A stretch of DNA of 32,133 bases, taken from assembly GCA_012719085.1 (NCBI GenBank), contig JAAYBA010000092.1, forward strand, positions 1 to 32,133, read 5' to 3'. This DNA comes from Planctomycetota bacterium. GTDB lineage: Bacteria; Planctomycetota; Phycisphaerae; Sedimentisphaerales; Anaerobacaceae. The notes beneath the pieces were generated by a model that did not search any database, was not told where the DNA came from, and saw only the letters and a list, made by a program, of their open reading frames with translations. Below are positions 6,871-14,700 of the stretch, piece by piece. A program made the position numbers and the translations under genes. Within the stretch, counting starts at the first letter, position 1, and every line of letters starts with the position of its first letter.

Positions 6871-9699
6871 ATGACTGGAAGACTGATCTGTTCCGCCATC
6901 GTCCTACTGCTGATCGTCGCTGCGTGCGCTCAAGGCGTCTACTTCGAACTGCTGCCGACCTACGACACCTACGTCAGCAACGACCCGACGGAGGGGCCCG
7001 GCACCAGTCACGGCACCGGATCGGGCATGCATGTGCGTGACGTGGCGGACCGGCGCCGCGTGGGGTATCTGACGTACGATCTGACGGAGGCCAGGACGCA
7101 GGGCGCCTTTTTCTCCAACGTGAGCTTCAGCAACTACGGCCACGACACCGGGACGATCCACGTCTACGGGATTCTCGAAAGCCAGGAGGCCCTCGTCGTC
7201 GAAGGCCTGACGTGGAACAATGCACCGGGTGTGATGAACGACCCCACACCGGCGGCGAACTCGCCGGTGGCGCTGGACTTGGCCGATCTGACCGACGTGC
7301 TCCTGACGTTCGCGGCGCCCGCGCGAGGAACGCGAGCGGCAACGGAAACCAGCGAGGCGCTGGCCGATTTTCTCAACAGCGACACCAACGGATTCGTGGC
7401 CTTCCTGTTCGCCCCGGCCGAGGGTGGCAATGCGATCCTTCGGACCGTCGAGCTGGGCGCCGAGGGCGGGACGCTGCTGGTGTTCGAGATCGGCGGCCGC
7501 GCCACGGCGGCCCGCGACCCCGAACCGGAAGACGGCGCAACGGATGTTTATCGTGACGTCGAGCTGAACTGGACGCCCGGAGGGTATGCCGGGGCGCACG
7601 ATGTGTACCTCGGGACCGATTTCGACGACGTCAACGACGCCGATCGCGCCAATCCGAGAGGCGTGCTCGTCGGCCAGGGCCAGGAGGCTGCGACGTACGA
7701 TCCCGGGCGGCTCGAACTCGGGACCACCTACTACTGGCGCATCGACGAGGTCAATGCCACGCCCGATGCGACGATCTTCAAAGGTTTGGTGTGGAGCTTC
7801 ACAACCGAGCCGCCGGCCTATGCCATCGAGAACATCACCGTCACCAGCAACGGGGTCTCCGACGAGGGACTGGGGCCGGAGAACACGATCGACGGCTCCG
7901 GACTCAACGATGACGATCAACATTCGGTCGACCCCATGGCGATGTGGCTGGCCACACCCGACGGCGAGGACCCCATCTGGATTCAGTATGAGTTCGATCG
8001 CGTCTATCAACTGCACGAACTGTGGGTCTGGAACTACAACGTCCTTTTCGAGACGGTGCTCGGTTACGGCCTCAAGGACGTCACGATCGAGGTTTCCACC
8101 GACGGAACGGACTGGACCGTCTTCGGCGATGTCGAATTCGCCAGGGCGACGGCGAAGGTGAATTACGGGCACAACACCACGGTCGATCTCGGCGGCATCG
8201 CCGCCCGATTCGTCCGGCTGACTGTCAACAGCGGCTGGGGGTCGCTGGGGCACTACGGCCTCAGCGAAGTGCGATTCCTCCACATCCCGGCGTTCGCGCG
8301 AGCGCCGCAGCCTGCGGACGGCCAGACCGATGTGTCGCCCGATGCAGCGCTTCGCTGGCGGGCCGGGCGCGACGCCGACCTCCACCAGGTCTATCTCGGC
8401 GCCGATCCGGAGGCCTTGGCCCTGATCGACACGACCGCGCAGGACCGCATCGCACCGGCCGGCCTCGAATTCGGGACCACCTACTACTGGCGAATCGACG
8501 AGGTCAACGAGGCCGAGGCGGTCGCCGTCTGGCAGAGCGATCTGTGGCGCTTCGCCACGCAGGAGTACCAACCGATTGACGGCTTCGAGAGTTATACCGA
8601 CGACATCGACGCCGGCGAGGCGATCTTCGATACATGGCTCGACGGCTGGGTCAACGACACCGGTTCGACCGTCGGCTATCTCGAAGCGCCGTTTGCTGAG
8701 CGAACCATCGTCCGCAGCGGCGCGCAGTCCATGCCGCTGGCCTACGACAACAGCGACTCGCCCTGGTACTCCGAAGCCAAACGGATCTTCGACACGCCGC
8801 AGAACTGGGCGGTCTTCAGCGCTGAGACGCTGGTGGTCTACTTCCAGGGCCGTCCCGGTCCCTTCGTCGAACTGGCCTCGGGCCGCATCGTGATGGGTGC
8901 GGCCGGTGCGGACATCTGGGACGTGGCCGACGAGTTCCGCTTCGGCTACAAGAGTCTGGTCGGCGACGGCTCGATCGTCGCACGCGTCGAGAACCTGACG
9001 AACACGCATGAATGGGCCAAGGCCGGCGTCATGATCCGCCAGACACTGGAGCCCGGCTCGGCGTTTGCGGCGGTGTATCTGACGCCCGGCAGCGGCTGCC
9101 GCTATCAGGGACGTCTGACGACCGGCGCCGCCGCCGTCAGTGACACCGACGTGGCGACCGCCGAGCAGATCGCGATGACGGCGCCTTACTGGATCAAACT
9201 CGAACGCAGCGGCAGCGTCTTCAACGGCTACTATTCGGCCGACGGACAGAATTGGACCGCGATGTCATGGAACCCACAGACGATCGCCATGAACGGTACT
9301 GTCTATATCGGCCTGGCGGTCACCAGCCACAATACGGCGGCGCTGGCCAGTGCGGAGTTCTCAGGCGTCGCCACGACGGGCAACGTCACCGGTCCATGGG
9401 CGGTGCAGACCATCGGTCCCGAGCAGCCAGCGGGCAATTCGCCCGATACGCTCTACGTGGCAGTGGAGGACACCGCCGGAAAGACCGCGGTCGTGACCCA
9501 TCCGGCCGGCGAGGCGGCGACCCTACTGGCCGGCTGGAACCAGTGGCACATCTCCTTCGGCGACCTTGCCGGCGCCAGCCTGGACAGGGTCAAGTCGATG
9601 GCGATCGGCATCGGCGATCGAAGCAACCCCAAGGCCGCGGGCACAGGGTTGATCTACATCGATGATCTGAGTTTCGGAAAGCCGGCCGTCTCCGAGTAG
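6871..9699 (+). CDS. Large secreted multidomain protein (DNRLRE-like N-terminus, discoidin-like, fibronectin-like repeats, DUF1349-like lectin module)
   Basis: RBS aaaaggag then MTGRLICSAIVLLLIVAACAQGVYFELLPTYDTYVSNDP; GTTYYWRIDEVN occurs twice; discoidin-like DPIWIQYEFDRVYQLHELWVWNYN; GYKSLVGDGSIVARVENLTNTHEWAKAGVMIRQTLEPGS. Start trimmed from the ORF's 6613. Confidence 0.85.
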   Translation: MTGRLICSAIVLLLIVAACAQGVYFELLPTYDTYVSNDPTEGPGTSHGTGSGMHVRDVADRRRVGYLTYDLTEARTQGAFFSNVSFSNYGHDTGTIHVYGILESQEALVVEGLTWNNAPGVMNDPTPAANSPVALDLADLTDVLLTFAAPARGTRAATETSEALADFLNSDTNGFVAFLFAPAEGGNAILRTVELGAEGGTLLVFEIGGRATAARDPEPEDGATDVYRDVELNWTPGGYAGAHDVYLGTDFDDVNDADRANPRGVLVGQGQEAATYDPGRLELGTTYYWRIDEVNATPDATIFKGLVWSFTTEPPAYAIENITVTSNGVSDEGLGPENTIDGSGLNDDDQHSVDPMAMWLATPDGEDPIWIQYEFDRVYQLHELWVWNYNVLFETVLGYGLKDVTIEVSTDGTDWTVFGDVEFARATAKVNYGHNTTVDLGGIAARFVRLTVNSGWGSLGHYGLSEVRFLHIPAFARAPQPADGQTDVSPDAALRWRAGRDADLHQVYLGADPEALALIDTTAQDRIAPAGLEFGTTYYWRIDEVNEAEAVAVWQSDLWRFATQEYQPIDGFESYTDDIDAGEAIFDTWLDGWVNDTGSTVGYLEAPFAERTIVRSGAQSMPLAYDNSDSPWYSEAKRIFDTPQNWAVFSAETLVVYFQGRPGPFVELASGRIVMGAAGADIWDVADEFRFGYKSLVGDGSIVARVENLTNTHEWAKAGVMIRQTLEPGSAFAAVYLTPGSGCRYQGRLTTGAAAVSDTDVATAEQIAMTAPYWIKLERSGSVFNGYYSADGQNWTAMSWNPQTIAMNGTVYIGLAVTSHNTAALASAEFSGVATTGNVTGPWAVQTIGPEQPAGNSPDTLYVAVEDTAGKTAVVTHPAGEAATLLAGWNQWHISFGDLAGASLDRVKSMAIGIGDRSNPKAAGTGLIYIDDLSFGKPAVSE

Positions 9700-9733
9700 C
9701 ACAAGCACTCACAACGACACAGTCTATCAGAAT

Positions 9734-9771
9734 GCCTCCATGGTCCGCCGAGCATGTCGGGCCATGGAGGC
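9734..9771 (+). terminator. Hairpin, probable terminator after 6871..9699
   Basis: Perfect 10-bp stem GCCTCCATGG (9734-9743) / CCATGGAGGC (9762-9771), 35 nt after the stop; followed by pyrimidine-rich tccttcctc. Confidence 0.6.
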
Positions 9772-9799
9772 TCCTTCCTCACATTCCCACCCCCCGCGT

Positions 9800-9828
9800 T
9801 TGACGCTTGCCGGGATTCCTGCTACCAT
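9800..9828 (+). promoter_or_regulatory. Candidate sigma70-type promoter for the OLD-like ATPase gene
   Basis: TTGACG (9800-9805), 17-bp spacer, TACCAT (9823-9828). Confidence 0.45.
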
Positions 9829-9902
9829 GTGCGCTTCAGAAACGTGTCATTCAAAGGATTGTACTTGGTCCGCCAGAGGCGGAACGTAGAAGGAAAACGG
9901 AT

Positions 9903-11780
9903 ATGAGACTGCGAACCCTCCAGGTGAAGAATTTCCGCTGCATCGAAGATTCGACCGAATTCACGATCTGTCCGGTCACCTGCCTGGTGGGCAAGAACGG
10001 CGCGGGCAAAACCAGCCTGCTGGAAGCGCTGTACAAGGTGAATCCGGACGTCCGCGAGTTGGGGGCATTCGACGTTCTCATGGAATACCCCCGAGCCCGC
10101 CGTCGTCAGTATCAGAAGTCCGCGGCAGGCGAACCGACCGAGCCGGACGACGCCCTGATCACCACATGGGAACTGGAGGACCACGACGTCGCACGACTGG
10201 AAGAGGTCCTCGGCGCCGGAACGGTCAAGAGCCGTGCCGTCGTGATACGCCAGGGCTACTATCCCGAGCGTCACTGGACCGGAGCGCTGGAGGCGACGCA
10301 TGCATCGCCCCTACAGGCGGCGAATGGCGGACTCGACGCGGCGCCCAAATCCGCAATCCCGAATCCGAACTCTGAAATCGCCCAGATGGACGCGTTTTTC
10401 GAGCGGCATGTGGGGCCCCTGCTGCCCAAACTGCTGTACTTCTCCGAATGGCACATCATGGAGGGCCGCATCTCGATCGACGCCCTGCTGCACCGCAAGC
10501 AAAAAGGCGAATTGTCCGGCCCGGACCGGGTCTTTCTGGCCCTGCTCGAACTGGGCGGCACCAGCGTCGAGGCAATCAGCCGCATCGAACGGTCGGAGGA
10601 ACTCATCGCCGACCTCGAAGACGCCGCCCGTCCCGTGACCGATGAGATCGGCCGCTTCTGGAGCCAGGAGCGCGACCTGAGGGTCAGCTTCCATCTGTAT
10701 CCGGGCCGGCCGCAGGACCCCTCGCCGTTCGATCGCGGCCTGGTCTTCGAGACCCGCATCGTCAATACGAAGACGAATATGTCACTGAACTTCGAGGAGC
10801 GGAGTACCGGGTTCGTCTGGTTCTTCTCGTTTCTGGTTTGGTACTCGGACGTGCGACGACGTTGTGGCGACAACCTGCTGATCGTGCTGGATGATCCGGG
10901 TCTGGGCCTGCACGCCAAAGCCCAGTGGGACCTGATGCGGTATGTCACCGAACGTCTGGCCCCACACTACCAGATCATCTACACGACGCACTCGCCGTTC
11001 ATGATCGATCCCGACCGGATGGCCTGGGTGCGGACGGTCGAGGACCTCTCTGCACAGACCCCGGAAGGCACCACGAGACTGCTCGGCACGAAAGTGGGCG
11101 ACGAGGTCCTCAGCACGGATCATGACACGCTCCTGCCGCTGCAGGCCTCGCTGGGCTATCGGATCATGCAGGACATGGCCGCCGGCAAGCGGCGACTGCT
11201 GGTCGAGAAGCCGGCCGACGTGATCTACCTGAACTGGTTCTCCGCCCGGCTCCACGAGAGCGCGCGGCGTGGACTCGACCCGGCCTGGACCATCGTCCCG
11301 TGCGGTGACCTGGTTCGCCTGGCCACGCTGGTCGGCCTGCTGGCCAACGACCCGCGCGGCTTCGCGGTGCTGTTGAGCCTGTCGGAGCGCGACCCCGATG
11401 TGGTGAACCAGAGGGAACTGTCACGGATGCTCCAGTCGTGCCGGACATTTCCGCTGAGACGGTATGCCCAGCCGGTCACCAGCACGATCGAGGACCTGAT
11501 CGGGTCCCCTGCCTATCCGGCCCTTGTCGACCTGTGCTACAAACTGCCCCGCAAGCAGCGGCTGGCCGCCACGATTGTGAATGCGGACGAAACACCGATT
11601 CTCAGGACCGTCACCGAGCACCTGGGCGACTGCCCGTCGATGACGCAGCCCTTCGATCCGATGCTGCCGGCCGAGTTCCTGCTCTGCATGGGCGGTCGAA
11701 AGGCACGCAAGCTGCCCGGAATCCAGGAGGCCCTGTCCCGGTTCGAGAAGCTGTTTGCCGACCTCAATGCCAGTCTGTAG
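9903..11780 (+). CDS. AAA/OLD-like ATPase with C-terminal Toprim-like region (degenerate)
   Basis: MRLRTLQVKNFRCIEDSTEFTICPVTCLVGKNGAGKTSLLEAL (Walker A), DNLLIVLDDPGLGLHAKAQ (Walker B-like), YQIIYTTHSPFMIDP, RRLLVEKPADVIYL (Toprim-like start). Confidence 0.85.
   Translation: MRLRTLQVKNFRCIEDSTEFTICPVTCLVGKNGAGKTSLLEALYKVNPDVRELGAFDVLMEYPRARRRQYQKSAAGEPTEPDDALITTWELEDHDVARLEEVLGAGTVKSRAVVIRQGYYPERHWTGALEATHASPLQAANGGLDAAPKSAIPNPNSEIAQMDAFFERHVGPLLPKLLYFSEWHIMEGRISIDALLHRKQKGELSGPDRVFLALLELGGTSVEAISRIERSEELIADLEDAARPVTDEIGRFWSQERDLRVSFHLYPGRPQDPSPFDRGLVFETRIVNTKTNMSLNFEERSTGFVWFFSFLVWYSDVRRRCGDNLLIVLDDPGLGLHAKAQWDLMRYVTERLAPHYQIIYTTHSPFMIDPDRMAWVRTVEDLSAQTPEGTTRLLGTKVGDEVLSTDHDTLLPLQASLGYRIMQDMAAGKRRLLVEKPADVIYLNWFSARLHESARRGLDPAWTIVPCGDLVRLATLVGLLANDPRGFAVLLSLSERDPDVVNQRELSRMLQSCRTFPLRRYAQPVTSTIEDLIGSPAYPALVDLCYKLPRKQRLAATIVNADETPILRTVTEHLGDCPSMTQPFDPMLPAEFLLCMGGRKARKLPGIQEALSRFEKLFADLNASL
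10291..10314 (-). repeat. REP-like palindrome within coding sequence (copy B)
   Basis: Plus strand GAGGCGACGCATGCATCGCCCCTAC; minus strand begins GTAGGGGCGATGCATGCGTCGCC; codes for EATHASPLQ in the ATPase. Confidence 0.75.
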
Positions 11781-11787
11781 GCGCCCC

Positions 11788-14700
11788 CTACGGCTCGCCG
11801 TTGGCCTCGCCCGGCGTCGGAACGCGCAACGGTCCGAATTCGTATACGCCGGTATCGCCAAGGTATCGTCCGAGCGAAATTCCCGTCTCCGAGGCCCCGA
11901 AGAGCTGCTCGGTGCTGTAGCCGGTCAGATGGCCGCCCGAACCCGAGTGAAGATAGAGCGTCTCGCCGTTGCGACTGAGGCCGAACGACGCGTGGCAGCC
12001 CGGATCGTCCTCGTTGCCGAAATGCAGGTCATCGTAGAACACGATGTATCCATGGGGTTCGAGGATCGTCCCGGCGGCGATTTCATACTTGGTCAGATTG
12101 CGTCCGCCGTCGCTGAGGAACCAACCGCCGACGTCGATGGCCCGATCCGTGGTGTTGTGCAGCTCGATCCAGTCCGGCTGCCCCGCCTCGGGGGCCGCCA
12201 TCACCTCGTTGATCACCACGGCGCCGGGCGCAACGGCCTCGGCGGAATCATCGAAGCCGGGTGAGCCGCCGACATACACGCTGGGGCGCCAGGCGGCCCT
12301 CTCACCCAGGGCGTTGGGATCGCTCGCGACGAGGTCCGTGGCCGTCAGCGAAAAACCCAGCCCGTCGGTGATGTCGTACCAGTCGTCTTCGTATGCGAAG
12401 CTGTGGATGACCTGTCCGGCGGCGTCCTGTAGCTCGATCCACTCGCCTGCGTTGTCCAGTCGGCCGGTGTATTGGCCGGCGACGAGGAAGCCCTCGCCAT
12501 ATCTGGCTTCAAACGCCTCGATACCTTCAACCACCAGCACGCGGTCGCCCGGCGCCAGCTCGACGTTCGGGAACGTGAAGTCGACGCCGCGAGTGAATCG
12601 GACCAGGTTCAGATCGATCGTCTCATCGCCGACGTTGGCCAGCTCGATATACTCGGCGTTCGGGTCGGCCGGATGATACATGATCTCGCTGATCCGCAGA
12701 CTCTCGGCCACCGGCCCGACGGCGAAGACCGCCTCGGCCAGCCCGCTCCAGGGGCTGTAGGCGTGGCTCGTCACCAGCGTGCGAGCCTTGACCTTGGTGC
12801 TGGCGGTGACCGTGATCGGCCCGGTATACGTGCGAACGTCGGAACTCATCGTACTGCCGTCGGGCGATGCGACCCGGCCGACGATCACCTCCGGGCTGAT
12901 GAGGAAGTCGGAACTGGTCGTGCCGGAATTCATGCCGTGGATGGCCAGAACGTTGGACCCCTGCCTGAGCAGGCCCGCGTGCGCCGAAACGTCGAACGAC
13001 TCGAAGACGATCGCCGCCAGATCGTCATGATTGGCCTCGGCGGCGGAGTTCCAGGTTGGCGTCCCGCTGAAAAGCACCCGACTGATCTCGACGCCGTTGA
13101 GATAGGCGACAAATCCATCGTCGTACCGCACTCGCAGGACCATGTAATTGAACTCGCTCGGATCGCCCAGGAGGTTGAAGGGGATGCGGATGTAGCAACT
13201 CGCATTGCGGCCGTACATCGGCTCGCCCACGTCGACGCGGAAGAACTGCTCGTAGCCGGTGCTGGCTTCGAAGCCGACGCCGCCGCTGCCGCTGATCCAG
13301 CCGGAATCGTCGAACGGCCCGCCGCCCCGCCAGGCGTCGTCGACCGGCCCGGTCGGCACGAGCACGCGCTTGGACGCGGTGTCGGGAACGAGCGTCACGG
13401 TGTTGATCGTCGTCGGGGCCGTCTCCGGCGGACGCGGATCGGACCCATCGAGCGTATAGTACATCACACCGCTGCCGGCCTTGTTCACCAGGCTGACCTG
13501 CATGCCGGCCTCCACGTGACCTCCGTACGGGACGATCTCGGGAGGAGGCACGAACTGGCTGTCGACCCACGTGCAGCGTCGCCTCAGCCAGTTCTTCAGT
13601 TGGCTGATTTCGCCCTCGAAGCCGCCGTAGCGCGGGCCGTAGCCGCTCCACCGCTGGAAGTTGCGTTCCTGCGCCTCCCAGATTTCCTCGGCCATCGCAT
13701 CGATCGTCGCGTTCAGGCTTTCGTTGCTGAACGCACCCCGGCGCAGGGCGAACCAGCGGTCGATGTACTTCTGCCAGAAGTTGGCGTCCTCGAACATCCG
13801 GTCCCACCAGATGTAGCCGAGATAGTCCGTCCCATCCCCGCTGCCGCGCCAGCGCTCGGGATTGTCGTCGCGGCCGTCGGTGGAATTCAGCGACCGGTCG
13901 AAGTCCCATAGCGGCCCCATCTCGAGCTTGCCTCCGCGCCGCTTGTGCATGTGCGTGCTCAGACGAAGGGCATCGACGTTCATCGCCAGCATGTTGAGCA
14001 GGTTGTGATCGATGAACGAATCGATGTCGATGTATTTGGCGTAACCGTTCACTGGGTCGGCGAAGTCGGGCCCGTAGAGCGCCTCTTCAAAGGCATCGAG
14101 ATACCCGCGAATCCATGCGGACTGGGCGGCGGTGATCTCCGCCTCCTTTGGATCGACGTAGCACAGCGTCCCATCCCCATAGGTCGGATTGCCCCGGGCG
14201 GTGCGGAAGCCCCGGTCGCCTGTATCGGGCCGGTCGATCTTCAGCATATAGCCCCCGCTGATGGCGGGCTCGGCGTCGTGCCAGGGCTCAAGCTTCTCGA
14301 TATCAACGCGGTTCGGGTCCCTCTTGATCTTCTCCATGAAGATGTAGAGGCCGACGTAATCGCCCATCGAGACGGCGTTGCCGCTGGTGCCCAGGAACAT
14401 CTCCACGAACCGGGTGCGCACCGAGTATCGACCGATCTGATTGCTCAACTCGTGCATAAAGGCGTTGTTGATCATCGCCCGATCGAAGCTCAGCGGGGCA
14501 TACAGAATCCAGTCGGATTCGGCAGGCAGACCGAAGATCGATACCTCTTTGTCCCGATCGTTCTCATCCCAGGTCTCAAACCCGTACGAGCCTTTGGGCG
14601 AATTGATCGTGCTTCGCCCCCGCCGCTTCATCCCCCCGCGACCGGCATAGTCGGCGGCATCGACGATCCGTGCCCGGCCGTCGGCACCGACGTCGATGAA

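Noticed and set aside
6904-9009. 701-aa minus-strand ORF
   Set aside because: Antisense shadow of the secreted multidomain protein 6871..9699.
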